Shown here piece after piece: positions 41,449-50,141 of a stretch of 64,000 nt of DNA (within the stretch, counting starts at the first letter, position 1; every line of letters starts with the position of its first letter). The notes below the pieces were generated by a model. It was not told the DNA's origin, ran no database searches, and saw only the letters and a program-made list of their open reading frames with translations. The stretch is from Petropleomorpha daqingensis (GTDB lineage Bacteria > Actinomycetota > Actinomycetes > Mycobacteriales > Geodermatophilaceae), in assembly GCF_013408985.1 (NCBI RefSeq), contig NZ_JACBZT010000001.1:5039197-5103196 (forward strand), written 5' to 3'. A program made the position numbers and the translations under genes.

Positions 41449-43465
41449 CTGTCGTCATCCTCGGGGTCTCGACGGTCGCTGCGGGCGCAGGGGCGGCGGC
41501 CGCCGGTTCTCGGGGTGGGGGAACCGGCCGGGACCGGCGCAGCTTGCCCGTGACCCACTCGACCTGGCGTCGGGTCTCCCCCGCGATGCCGGAGGGGTTG
41601 AGGATCGCGGTGAGGATCAGGCCGAGACCGGTGATCAGCGCGTAGGCGTTGCCCAGGTCGAACCACTGGTGCAGGGCCGTGTAGACCAGCCCGAGCGGGC
41701 CGAGCAGCCCGGCGACGATCGCCCCGCCGAACGAGGTGATGCCACCCAGGTAGGCGACGGCGAGGATGGTCAGGCCGACGACCACGGAGAACGACTCCGC
41801 CGACAGCTGTCCCTGGCTGTAGCCGATGAGACAGCCGGCGATGCCGGCGATGAAGGCCGACAGCCCGAACCCGATCAGCTTCGTGCGCCGCACGTCGATA
41901 CCGGCCGATGCCGCCGCCCGCTCGTTGGCCCGCACGGCCAGGAACGCCCGCCCCGTGTCGCCCCGGGCGATCCGGACGAAGAGCAGCACGACCAGGACCA
42001 GGATCGCGAGCACCATGAAGGAGAAGGACAGCCGCGAGAGGTCGCGACCGGACCGGACGGCGAAGTCCAGGCCGAACAGGGTGGGCCGGCCGATCGGGTT
42101 CCCGGTCGCCGGCGTCAGGCTGTAGTTGTCGAACACGAACCGCTCGATGGCCAGCGCCGCGGCGATCGTGACGATGGCCAGCTGCACCCCGCGGATGCGG
42201 AACGCGGGGAGCGCGACCAGCATGCCGAGCACCGCCGCCACCAACGAGCAGAGCAGGATCGCCAGCGGGAACGGCAGGTTCCACGCCGTCGTCACCTTCG
42301 ACAAGGTGAACCCGGCGGCGCCGGCGAAGGCGGACTGGGCCAGCGAGATCTGCCCGAGGTAGCCGGTGATCAGCACGTAGGACAGCGCCAGCATCGCGAC
42401 GATCAGCGAGGTCGTGAGCCCGAACCGGTAGGTGGGCGACAGGACGATCAGCGCGATCACGGCGACCAGCACCAGCGCGCCGGCCTTCCACGGCACGAAC
42501 CGCGGGAGGACGACGTCGGGCAGGCGCACCGTCTGCAGGGTGCCGCGGGCCGGCAGCCGCTTGCCGAAGGCGAACAGGATGACCATGACGACGAGGAAGG
42601 GCAGCACCTGGTCCAGGCCCGACTGCGCCCACGTCGGCCACCAGCTCCGCGTGGACAGCAGCGAGAGCTCGGACTGGAAGATGCCGAGCACCAGCGAACC
42701 GGCGACGGCGATCCAGATCGACTCGAGCCGGGCCACCAGGACGACGGCCAGCGCGGGGACCACCAGCAGCGCGTAGTTGGTCGGGCTCAGGCCGGTCAGC
42801 ACCCCGCCGAGCACGACGGAGACGGTGCTGACGAGCGTGCCCATGACCAGCGCGATGAGCGCCAGCCGGTCGGCGGAGAAGCCCATGAGCACGGCCCCCC
42901 GCTCGTTCTCGGCGGCGGCGCGGGTCGCCCGGCCGTTGTGCGTGAACCTCAGGTAGGACCAGGCCAGCGCGGCGAGGACGATCATGATCGCGGCCATGGT
43001 GAGCTCGCGCGCCGGCAGCTCCAGGGAGCCCACGGTGATCGTGCCGTCGGGCAGGAACGACTGCACCTTTATGCTGTTGGGCCCGAACCGGATCACGGCC
43101 AGGGCCTGCATCGCCACCATCAGGCCGATCGAGACGACGACCTGGGCCAGCGCCGGCGCCCGGCGCACCGGCCGGAAGACCAGGTAGTGCGCGAGCACGC
43201 CGAGCAGCAGGGCGTTGACCAGGCCGATGACCAGCGACAGCGCGACGCCGGGCGGCTCGGGGAACCAGAGCGTGCCGATCGGCAGGACGAGCGAGCCGTC
43301 CTTCTGCAGCTGGGCGAACACGTAGGCGCCCCACATGGCCATGGCGCCCTGGGCGAAGTTGATGATCCCGGTCGCCCGGTAGACCAGCAGCAGGCCCGTG
43401 GACAGGCCGATGTACACGGCGCCCAGCCCCAGCCCCAGCGCGGCGAACTCGATCAGGGTGGTCAT
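41441..43465 (-). CDS. Fused LivH-LivM permease
   Basis: 674 residues. The first half (about 1-300) is LivH-like, with LVYRATGIINFAQGAMAMWG near residue 30. The second (about 340-630) is LivM-like, with LITGYLGQISLAQSAFAGAA and the coupling region DTGRAFLAVRANERAAASAG. In most HAAT importers, including the one at 3624-5527, these are two proteins. The fusion supplies both halves of the channel in one chain. A proline/alanine-rich tail of about 30 residues follows the last span. The promoter gap holds operator site 6. Confidence 0.88.
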   Translation of the reverse strand: MTTLIEFAALGLGLGAVYIGLSTGLLLVYRATGIINFAQGAMAMWGAYVFAQLQKDGSLVLPIGTLWFPEPPGVALSLVIGLVNALLLGVLAHYLVFRPVRRAPALAQVVVSIGLMVAMQALAVIRFGPNSIKVQSFLPDGTITVGSLELPARELTMAAIMIVLAALAWSYLRFTHNGRATRAAAENERGAVLMGFSADRLALIALVMGTLVSTVSVVLGGVLTGLSPTNYALLVVPALAVVLVARLESIWIAVAGSLVLGIFQSELSLLSTRSWWPTWAQSGLDQVLPFLVVMVILFAFGKRLPARGTLQTVRLPDVVLPRFVPWKAGALVLVAVIALIVLSPTYRFGLTTSLIVAMLALSYVLITGYLGQISLAQSAFAGAAGFTLSKVTTAWNLPFPLAILLCSLVAAVLGMLVALPAFRIRGVQLAIVTIAAALAIERFVFDNYSLTPATGNPIGRPTLFGLDFAVRSGRDLSRLSFSFMVLAILVLVVLLFVRIARGDTGRAFLAVRANERAAASAGIDVRRTKLIGFGLSAFIAGIAGCLIGYSQGQLSAESFSVVVGLTILAVAYLGGITSFGGAIVAGLLGPLGLVYTALHQWFDLGNAYALITGLGLILTAILNPSGIAGETRRQVEWVTGKLRRSRPVPPPREPAAAAPAPAATVETPRMTTGV

Positions 43466-43501
43466 CGGCGATTCCCGTCAGGAGGGTACGTCGGATGTGA
43501 T

Positions 43502-43515
43502 TGACGTCACAGTCA
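43502..43515. promoter_or_regulatory. TetR-type operator site 6, TGAC-GTCACA-GTCA
   Basis: Perfect consensus, 37 bases upstream of the fused permease start. TTGACT on the minus strand (43516-43511) inside the site could be a -35 box, so binding would block RNA polymerase. Confidence 0.65.
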
Positions 43516-43575
43516 AGTAGGGGCAGGCGGATGTCAAGCCCCCGGGTGCGCGCGTCGTGCGCGCGGTGTCGCGAC

Positions 43576-43606
43576 GTGCCCGGCCGCGCGCGGCGCGACC
43601 GGGCAC
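43576..43606 (-). terminator. Hairpin after the first HpaB-superfamily gene
   Basis: GTGCCCGG and CCGGGCAC pair across a 15-base GC-rich loop, eight bases beyond the stop of the gene ending at 43615. Likely ends that transcript before the importer operon; no T tract. Confidence 0.45.
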
Positions 43607-43614
43607 CGGCGCGA

Positions 43615-44994
43615 TCAGTCGCCGGCGAGGCCGGCCGCCTTGAGCGCGAGGGACTTCGCGCGGGTCATGTCGTAGTGCCGGCGGGTGACCAGCCGCTGGG
43701 CGAACAGGCCGCCGCCGGACTGGATGTTGGTGACGTGGTGCCAGCCGCCGTAGGCGTCCGCGGTGGTGTCGCGGATCGCGTGGAAGAGCTTGGTGCGGTA
43801 CTCGCCGCTGACGCCGTCCCCGGTGGACATGTACTTCTCGAGGTAGGGCCGCAGCGTCTCGTTGTCGAAGTCGGACATCGACGGGGCGGTGAGCACCGCG
43901 CCGCCGGCGATCTCGTGCAGGTGGCGGACCATCTTGCTGAACTGCGCCGCGCCCTGGAACTTCGTGACGTTGGTGTACATGTCGTCGGGGTAGAAGTAGC
44001 CGTCGGGCGTCTCGTGCGCGTGCAGCAGCGCCGCTTCCAGGCCTGCCCGCAGCAGGGTGGCGTGGATCATCATCTCGTCGATCTTCTCCCGGATGTGGGA
44101 GATCTTCGCCGTGCCGTTGGCCTCCGCGATCAGCTGCGCCAGGCCGACGAGCTCGTCGGCCTGCTCGACCATGAACGCGGTGCCGCCGAGGCGCTCCCAC
44201 AGCCCGAGGGAGTGCGCGAAGACGGCGGCCTGCGCGGCCTGCCCGTCGAGGAAGATGCGCTCGTTCGGCACGAAGACGTCGTCGAAGATGCACATGCTGT
44301 CCGGGACGCTCTCCCGGGCGCTGGTCGGGTGGTCGCGCTCGTCCCGGCCGTAGGGGTGGTAGGTCGTGTTGGTGATGTGCACGCCGGGGGCGTTGACCGG
44401 GACGGCGGCGCAGATGGCCCAGTCCTCCTCCCCCGGCTTCATGTTCTTGGTCGGCATGACCATGAGGTCGTGGCCGAGGGCGGCGGCGCTGATGTGCATC
44501 TTGGCGCCGCGGATGACCACGCCGTCCGGGCCGCGGTCGACCACGCGGACGTAGGAGTCGGGGTCGTCCTGGTCGGCGGGGTGCTTGCTGCGGTTGCCCT
44601 TGCTGTCGGTGATGCACTCGGTGATGCGGATGTCGCGGGCCTTGGCGTCGGCGACGTAGGCGTGGATCCGCTCGACGAACTGCGGGGCGACCCCCTCGAT
44701 GCGGGGCGCGGCCACCAGCAGCGTCATCAGCGACTGGTAGGTCACGTTGAGCAGCAGGTCCATCTCCATGAGCACCGGGATCTTGTCCCGCAGCTCCTCG
44801 GGGCTGCGCGGCCCGTCGATGAGCGGGTTCACCGCGCCGGGCTCGGCGGAGTAGTGCTTGTCGTAGCCGTCGGCGGCCACCTGCATCGGGACGCCGAGGG
44901 CGGGCTCCGTCGCGAAGTCCTCGATCTGGCGGCCGGCGAAGTAGACCTTCCGGCCGTCCTTGAGCGAGTCCTTGTACTCCTGACCGGTCAGCAT
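43615..44994 (-). CDS. HpaB/AbfD-superfamily protein 1
   Basis: 459 residues from ATG 44994 (AGGAG upstream); longer readings run into the promoter. The fold family is shared by FADH2-dependent 4-hydroxyphenylacetate 3-monooxygenase (HpaB) and 4-hydroxybutyryl-CoA dehydratase (AbfD): CITDSKGNRS near residue 142, VVIRGAKMHISAAALGHD near 175, FDDVFVPNERIFL near 245 and EIAGGAVLTAPS near 385. The cysteines and histidine that hold the AbfD iron-sulfur cluster are not present (NVTYQSLMTLLVAA and ERLGGTAF occupy those places). A flavin monooxygenase role is more likely, but no HpaC-type flavin reductase is seen in the window. It has its own operator-controlled promoter. Confidence 0.82.
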   Translation of the reverse strand: MLTGQEYKDSLKDGRKVYFAGRQIEDFATEPALGVPMQVAADGYDKHYSAEPGAVNPLIDGPRSPEELRDKIPVLMEMDLLLNVTYQSLMTLLVAAPRIEGVAPQFVERIHAYVADAKARDIRITECITDSKGNRSKHPADQDDPDSYVRVVDRGPDGVVIRGAKMHISAAALGHDLMVMPTKNMKPGEEDWAICAAVPVNAPGVHITNTTYHPYGRDERDHPTSARESVPDSMCIFDDVFVPNERIFLDGQAAQAAVFAHSLGLWERLGGTAFMVEQADELVGLAQLIAEANGTAKISHIREKIDEMMIHATLLRAGLEAALLHAHETPDGYFYPDDMYTNVTKFQGAAQFSKMVRHLHEIAGGAVLTAPSMSDFDNETLRPYLEKYMSTGDGVSGEYRTKLFHAIRDTTADAYGGWHHVTNIQSGGGLFAQRLVTRRHYDMTRAKSLALKAAGLAGD

Positions 44995-45047
44995 CCGCGG
45001 CCGCTCCTGTCCGTCTCGAAGGGGGTGCGAGGACGTCGGAGTGAGTT

Positions 45048-45061
45048 TGACGTCGGTGTCA
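45048..45061. promoter_or_regulatory. TetR-type operator site 7, TGAC-GTCGGT-GTCA
   Basis: Perfect consensus, 53 bases upstream of the HpaB-superfamily gene 1 start. It overlaps the predicted transcription start downstream of the promoter at 45061-45089. Confidence 0.65.
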
Positions 45062-45089
45062 CATTTGCAGTGGCGCCGGTCACTGTCAA
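45061..45089 (-). promoter_or_regulatory. Predicted promoter of HpaB-superfamily gene 1
   Basis: On the minus strand a consensus TTGACA (45089-45084) is followed after 17 bases by AAATGT (45066-45061). The start would fall inside operator site 7, a classic repression layout. The -10 match is weak. Confidence 0.4.
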
Positions 45090-45146
45090 GGGTCCCGAGG
45101 CCGATTTCCGGGCGCCGTCCGCGTGCCGCCTGCGGGCACGCCGACG

Positions 45147-45174
45147 AGCCGCCCGGGCACGTGCCCGGGCGGCT
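45147..45174 (-). terminator. 28-bp perfect palindrome, terminator of the 13-gene operon
   Basis: AGCCGCCCGGGCAC is followed directly by its complement GTGCCCGGGCGGCT. It lies 73 bases after the stop of HpaB-superfamily gene 2 and before the promoter of gene 1. The centre must open to make a loop. A GC-rich terminator without T tract is the likeliest reading. Confidence 0.55.
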
Positions 45175-45246
45175 GCCGACGTGATGGAACGGCCCCGTCC
45201 CGGGTCCCGCCGTGAGCATGCGAAAGGTGGGGAGGACGGGGTCCTT

Positions 45247-46650
45247 CTAGATGCCCTTGCTGGGGCCGTGCGCGTCCTGGGCGAGGCCGGCCACCACGAG
45301 GGCGGCGTGCTTGGCGGCGTCCATGTCGTAGTGCTTGCGGGTGACGATCCGCTGCGCGTAGAGACCCCCGCCGGCCTGCACGTTGGTCACCTGCTTCCAG
45401 CCGCCGTAGGAGTCGGCGGTGAGGTCGCGGATGACGTGGAACAGCCGGGTGCGGTACTCGCCGTCGACGTCCTTGCTCGTCGACATGTACTTGCGCGCGA
45501 GCGGCCCGACCTCGGGGTTCTCGAGGTCGAGCAGCGACGGCGCGGTGACGACGGCGGCCCCGGCGATGTCGTGCAGGTGGCGGACCATGAGGTTGTAGCT
45601 GGCCGCACCGGTGTACTTGCCGGCGTTGGTGTAGAGCTCGTTGGGGAACACCGCACCGAACACCCCGGTCTCCGCGTGCACGAGCGCCGCCTCCAGGCAG
45701 GCCCGCACCACGGTCGCGTGGATGATCATCTCGGCGATCTTCTCCTTGACGTGCCCCACCCGGGTCAGCCCGTTCGCCTCGGCGATGAGCTGGGCGAGGC
45801 CGACCATGACGTCGGCGCCGTCGGCCATCGACGTCAGCCCGCCCAGCCGCTCCCAGAGCCCGAGCGAGTGGGCGAAGACCGCGGCGTGCTCGGTCTCGCC
45901 GTCGAGGAACACCCGGTCGTTGGGCACGAAGACGTCGTCGAAGATGACGAACCCCTCGGGGAAGGACTCCAGGCCCGAGACGGGGAAGTGCCGCGGGTCG
46001 GGGTGCCGCGGGGCGTACGTGGTGTTGATGATCTTCACCCCGGGCGCGTTCACCGGGATCATCGCCGCGATCGCGTACTGCTCCTCCCCCGGCTTCATCG
46101 CCTTGGTCGGGATCGTCATGAGCTCGTGGCCGAAGCTGGCGGCGGTGATGTGCAGCTTCGCGCCGCGGATCACGATCCCGTCCGACGACCGGTCCACCAC
46201 CCGCACGTAGGCGTCGGGGTCGTCCTGCCGCGACGGCGGGAGGGACCGGTCGCCCTTGGCGTCGGTGATGCACTGGGTGATCCGGATGTCGCTGTGCTGC
46301 GCCGAGGTGGTGAACGCCTGGATCCGCTCCACGTACTGCGGACCGGCGCCGGCCAGCCGGCCCGCGGCGGTGGCCAGCGTCATGATCGACGTGTAGTTGA
46401 CGTGCGCCATCATCCCGGCGTGGTGCACCAGCTCGACCTTCTGGCGCAGCTCGTCGGGCGTGCGCGGGATGCCGCTGACCGGGTTGGTCCCGTCGACCGA
46501 CTGCCCGGCGAGCCAGTCGTAGCCGTCGGCCACGTTCTGCACCACCTGGCCGAGCACCGGGTGGCCGGGCAGGTCCTTGACCCGCTCGCCCTCGAAGTAG
46601 GTGGCGCGGCCGTCGTCGAGCGACGCCTTGTACTGCTCGCCTGTGAGCAC
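45247..46650 (-). CDS. HpaB/AbfD-superfamily protein 2
   Basis: 467 residues from GTG 46650, with AGGAG seven bases upstream. It is a close paralog of the protein at 43615: LTGEQYKASLDDGRATYFEG at the start, QCITDAKGDRSLPP near 145, VIRGAKLHITAASFGHELMT near 180 and DIAGAAVVTAPSLLDLEN near 385. The AbfD cluster ligands are again missing. Last gene of the long leftward operon that begins with the racemase at 59177. The two paralogs could be subunits of one enzyme or act on successive intermediates; the sequence does not decide. Confidence 0.82.
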   Translation of the reverse strand: MLTGEQYKASLDDGRATYFEGERVKDLPGHPVLGQVVQNVADGYDWLAGQSVDGTNPVSGIPRTPDELRQKVELVHHAGMMAHVNYTSIMTLATAAGRLAGAGPQYVERIQAFTTSAQHSDIRITQCITDAKGDRSLPPSRQDDPDAYVRVVDRSSDGIVIRGAKLHITAASFGHELMTIPTKAMKPGEEQYAIAAMIPVNAPGVKIINTTYAPRHPDPRHFPVSGLESFPEGFVIFDDVFVPNDRVFLDGETEHAAVFAHSLGLWERLGGLTSMADGADVMVGLAQLIAEANGLTRVGHVKEKIAEMIIHATVVRACLEAALVHAETGVFGAVFPNELYTNAGKYTGAASYNLMVRHLHDIAGAAVVTAPSLLDLENPEVGPLARKYMSTSKDVDGEYRTRLFHVIRDLTADSYGGWKQVTNVQAGGGLYAQRIVTRKHYDMDAAKHAALVVAGLAQDAHGPSKGI

Positions 46651-46661
46651 GGAGGTTCTCC

Positions 46662-47468
46662 TCAGCTGGTCGGGACGCTGGTCTGGGCACGGCCGCGGGC
46701 GAGCACGCCCGCCCGTCGGTTCTCCACCTCGGCCGGGTCGAAGCCGGCCATCCACTCCGCCGACGTGCGCGCCTCGACCTCGAGGCCGCCGCCGGTGAGC
46801 TCGCGCTCGATGTCCTTGTACGAGCGCAGCAGCCGGCGCACGCCCGGCTGGTCGTTGCCGACGATCGCCGCCGCGACCGCGTGCGCGGCCGGCAGCAGCT
46901 CGTCGTGGGGCACCACCTGGGTCACCAGGCCGGTCCGCAGCGCATCCTCGGCCGACAGGTAGTCGCCGGTCAGGCTCATCCGCCGGGCGGTCCCCCGGCC
47001 GACGGCCAGCGGCAGCAGCACCGACAGCCCCCAGCCCGGCAGCACGCCGACGCGCGCGTGGGTGTCGGCGAACCGGGCCCGCTCGGAGGCGACGAGGAGG
47101 TCGCAGTTGAGCGCGAGCTCGAGCCCGCCGGTCACCGCGACGCCGTTGATCGCGCCGATCACCGGCTTGGACAGCGGCGGCCACGGGAACCAGGACGGGA
47201 CGCCGTCCACCCGTGAGCCGGCGGACAGGTTCGCCCCGGAGCTGCCCAGCTGCTTGAGGTCCAGACCGGCGCAGAACGCCGGATCGGCCCCCGTGAGGAC
47301 GACGACGTCGACGGCGTCGTCGTCCTCCAGCTCGACCATCGCCGCCCGCAGGGCGCCGATCAGCTCGGCCGACAGCGCGTTGCGCGACTCCGGTCGGTTG
47401 AGCGTGACGGTGGCGACCCGGTCGGTCCGGTCGACCAGCAGGACCCCGCTGTCGGACGGGAGGGCCAT
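46662..47468 (-). CDS. Enoyl-CoA hydratase/isomerase family protein
   Basis: 268 residues. Crotonase core: TVTLNRPESRNALS, oxyanion turn FCAGLDLKQLG, and GVAVTGGLELALNCD with the first catalytic glutamate. The second glutamate position reads ADTHARVGVLPGWG, with no glutamate, so it may be an isomerase, lyase or hydrolase rather than a plain hydratase. ATG 47468 overlaps the stop of the preceding crotonase gene (TGATG); a GTG three bases earlier is the alternative. It precedes HpaB-superfamily gene 2 by 11 bases. Confidence 0.86.
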   Translation of the reverse strand: MALPSDSGVLLVDRTDRVATVTLNRPESRNALSAELIGALRAAMVELEDDDAVDVVVLTGADPAFCAGLDLKQLGSSGANLSAGSRVDGVPSWFPWPPLSKPVIGAINGVAVTGGLELALNCDLLVASERARFADTHARVGVLPGWGLSVLLPLAVGRGTARRMSLTGDYLSAEDALRTGLVTQVVPHDELLPAAHAVAAAIVGNDQPGVRRLLRSYKDIERELTGGGLEVEARTSAEWMAGFDPAEVENRRAGVLARGRAQTSVPTS

Positions 47469-48232
47469 CACCGGCCCTGCCAGACGGGGGCGCGCTTCTC
47501 GGCGAACGCGATCGCGCCCTCGCGGGCGTCCTGCGACGTCCCGACCGGGCGGGCGATCTTCTCCTGCTCGGCCCAGGCCTCGGATTCGGCCCAGTCCTTG
47601 GACTCGACGATGATCCGCTTGCTGGCGATCAGCGACAGCGGGCCGTTGGCGGCGATCTCGCCGGCCAGCTGCAGCGCGGCCTCCAGCGCCTGGCCGTTCG
47701 GCACCAGGCGGTTGACCAGCCCGAAGTCGTGCATCCGCGGCGCCGGCACGTGGTTGCCGAGCAGCGCCAGTTCCATCGCGGCGTGGTACGGGATGCGCCG
47801 GGGCAGGCGGAGCAGGCCACCGCCGGCCGCGACGAGGCTGCGCTTGACCTCGGGGATGCCGAACGACGCGCCCTCGGCGGCGACGACCAGGTCGCAGGCG
47901 AGCACGATCTCGAAGCCGCCGGCCAGCGCGTAGCCCTCGACCGCGGCGATCAGCGGCTTGGCCGGCGGGCGCTCGACCAGCCCGGCGAAGCCCCGGCCCT
48001 CGACGACCGGGTGCTCGCCGCGGACGAAGGCCTTGAGGTCCATGCCGGCGCAGAACGTGCCACCGGTCCCGGTGATCACGCCGACGCGCAGGTGCGGGCT
48101 CTCGTCGAGCCGCTCCATCGCCTCGGCGACCGCCGTGGCCAGGGCCTCGTTGACCGCGTTGCGGGCCTCGGGGCGGTTGAGCGAGACGACCAGGACGCCG
48201 TCCCTCTCCTCGGTGAGCACCTCGTCGCTCAT
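47468..48232 (-). CDS. Enoyl-CoA hydratase/isomerase family protein
   Basis: 254 residues. VVSLNRPEARNAVN, the oxyanion turn FCAGMDLKAFV, GYALAGGFEIVLACD with the first glutamate, and FGIPEVKRSLVAAGGG with the second are all present, so hydratase chemistry is plausible. The C-terminal NGPLSLIASKRIIVE and AFAEKRAPVWQGR are typical. It is followed by another crotonase gene with overlapping stop and start. Confidence 0.88.
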   Translation of the reverse strand: MSDEVLTEERDGVLVVSLNRPEARNAVNEALATAVAEAMERLDESPHLRVGVITGTGGTFCAGMDLKAFVRGEHPVVEGRGFAGLVERPPAKPLIAAVEGYALAGGFEIVLACDLVVAAEGASFGIPEVKRSLVAAGGGLLRLPRRIPYHAAMELALLGNHVPAPRMHDFGLVNRLVPNGQALEAALQLAGEIAANGPLSLIASKRIIVESKDWAESEAWAEQEKIARPVGTSQDAREGAIAFAEKRAPVWQGR

Positions 48233-48258
48233 GGGACTCCTTCGTCCGTAGGGGGTTG

Positions 48259-49377
48259 TCAGTCGAGGACGGCGGCGGCGAGCCGGTCCGCCGCGGCGGC
48301 GCGGCCGCCGAGCAGGGCGGCGTCGCCGACGGCGCGCTTGTAGTAGAGGTGCGTGGGGTGCTCCCACGTGAAGCCGATGCCGCCGTGCACCTGGACGGTG
48401 TTCTTCGCCACCCGCAGGTAGGACTCGGCGGTGACGACGGTGGCCAGGTCGGCGGCCACGCGCGGGTCGTCGGTGCCGGCGTCGTGGGCCCAGGCGGCGT
48501 GGTAGGCCACCGAGCGGGCGTGCGCGACGTCGACCAGCATGTCCGCGCAGCGGTGCTTGACCCCCTGGAAGGAGCCGATCGCCCGCCCGAACTGCAACCG
48601 GGTCTTCGCGTACTCCACCGTCATGTCCAGCAGCCGCTGCGCGCCGCCGACCGCCTCGGCGGCCAGGACGACGGCGGCGACGTCCCGCGCCCCGGCGACG
48701 GCGGCCGCCGCCTGCCCGGGCTCCCCCACCGCCCGCGCGGGCACGTCGTCGTAGCGCAACCGGGCCTGGCGGCGGGTCAGGTCCAGCACCGACTGCGGCT
48801 CGCGGGTCAGGCCACCGGCGCCGCCCTCGACGGCGAACAGGCCGGTGCCGGTCTCGGTCGTGGCCAGCACGAGCACGGTGTCGGCGGCGGCGCCGTCGAG
48901 CACGTGCGCCTGCTCGCCGGACAACCGCCATCCGGCGTCGGTGCGCGTCGCCCGGACCGTCGGCTGCGCCGGCGCCCAGGCACCGCGGTCGTCGGTCGCG
49001 GCCAGGGCCACGACGGTCTCCCCCTCGGCGATCGCCGGCAGCAGCTCCTTCGCGGTGCTGTCGTCCCCGGCCAGCCGCAGCGCGGTCGCGGCCAGGGCGA
49101 CCGTGCTGACCAGCGGCGCGGGCGCCACGGTGCGGCCGAACTCCTCGGCGACCAGCGCCAGGTCGACCAGCCCCGCGCCGGCGCCGCCGAGCTCCTCGGG
49201 GACGGCGAGGCCCAGCAGGCCGACGTCGCGGCCCAACCGGCGCCAGACCGTGCGGTCGAAGCCGTCGGGGGTCTCGGTCAGCCGGCGCACCTCGGGCTCG
49301 GCGAACTGCTCGGTGCAGAACTCGCGGGCGACGGCGCGCAGGTCGCGCTGCTCGGCGGTGAACTCGAACTCGACCAT
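48259..49377 (-). CDS. Acyl-CoA dehydrogenase, short subunit type
   Basis: 372 residues, ACAD fold. The start MVEFEFTAEQRDLRAVAREF, the middle QFGRAIGSFQGVKHRCADML and the end QVHGGIGFTWEHPTHLYYKR are typical of the small subunits that pair with a longer one in actinobacterial alpha2beta2 dehydrogenases of steroid and branched side chains. The usual catalytic glutamate segment near the C-terminus is not present. The long dehydrogenase at 50134, two genes upstream, is its likely partner. ATGA overlap with the SDR before it. Confidence 0.87.
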   Translation of the reverse strand: MVEFEFTAEQRDLRAVAREFCTEQFAEPEVRRLTETPDGFDRTVWRRLGRDVGLLGLAVPEELGGAGAGLVDLALVAEEFGRTVAPAPLVSTVALAATALRLAGDDSTAKELLPAIAEGETVVALAATDDRGAWAPAQPTVRATRTDAGWRLSGEQAHVLDGAAADTVLVLATTETGTGLFAVEGGAGGLTREPQSVLDLTRRQARLRYDDVPARAVGEPGQAAAAVAGARDVAAVVLAAEAVGGAQRLLDMTVEYAKTRLQFGRAIGSFQGVKHRCADMLVDVAHARSVAYHAAWAHDAGTDDPRVAADLATVVTAESYLRVAKNTVQVHGGIGFTWEHPTHLYYKRAVGDAALLGGRAAAADRLAAAVLD

Positions 49378-50141
49378 CAGAAGGTCCCTCCATCGACGAC
49401 GATCCGCTGGTCGTTGACGTACGCGCCCTCCGGCCCGACGAGGAACCGCACGACCCGGGCGATGTCCTCGGGCGCGCAGACCCGGCCGAACGGCGAGCCC
49501 TCGTCGAGCTCGCGGATGTCCTCGACGCTGCGCGTGGCCCGCACGAGCCGGCGGCCCATGTCGGTGTCGGTGAGCCCTGGGGCGACGATGTTGACGTGCA
49601 CGCCGTGCCGGCGCTCCTCCTGCGCGAGCGTGTGCGCCAGCGCCTCGACCGCCGCCTTGCCCATGTTGTACGGCGCCCCGTAGGCGTGGAACGTGTGCGC
49701 GGCGATGCTGGAGACGAAGACGACGTCGGACCGGTCCGCCCGGCGCAGGTGCGGCAGCGCCGCGCGCACGAGCTGGTGCGGGCCGATCGCGTGCACCTGC
49801 AGGACCCAGGAGAGCTCGTCGACCGTGGTGTCGGCGACGGCGTTGCCGCGGCTGGCGACGCCGGCGTTGCTGACCACGGTGTCCAGCCCGCCGAACTGCT
49901 CGACGGCGGTGGCGACCGCGCGCTCCGACGAGGCCGGGTCGTCGACGTGCGCCTCGACGGCGAGCGCGGTCGCGCCCTCGCCGGCGAGCTTGTCGGCCAG
50001 CGCCTCGGCGGCCTCGCGGTCGCGCCGGTAGGTCAGGACGACCGACGCGCCGGACAGCGCGAGCTCGGTGCTGATCGCCGCGCCGATCCCGCGACCGCCG
50101 CCGGTGACGAGGGCGACGCGTCCCTGCAGCTCGTCAGCCAC
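49377..50141 (-). CDS. SDR-family oxidoreductase
   Basis: 254 residues, GTG start. TGGGRGIG near residue 14, SNAGVASRG near 90, and VFVSSIAAHTFHAYGAPYNMGKAA with Ser, Tyr and Lys. A FabG-like dehydrogenase, probably for a 3-hydroxyacyl-CoA in this operon. It overlaps the acyl-CoA dehydrogenase on either side, so the three are made together. Confidence 0.87.
   Translation of the reverse strand: MADELQGRVALVTGGGRGIGAAISTELALSGASVVLTYRRDREAAEALADKLAGEGATALAVEAHVDDPASSERAVATAVEQFGGLDTVVSNAGVASRGNAVADTTVDELSWVLQVHAIGPHQLVRAALPHLRRADRSDVVFVSSIAAHTFHAYGAPYNMGKAAVEALAHTLAQEERRHGVHVNIVAPGLTDTDMGRRLVRATRSVEDIRELDEGSPFGRVCAPEDIARVVRFLVGPEGAYVNDQRIVVDGGTF

Noticed and set aside
43615-46650. Calling the HpaB-like pair 4-hydroxybutyryl-CoA dehydratases
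   Set aside because: The cysteine and histidine positions that bind the iron-sulfur cluster in AbfD are occupied by other residues in both proteins.
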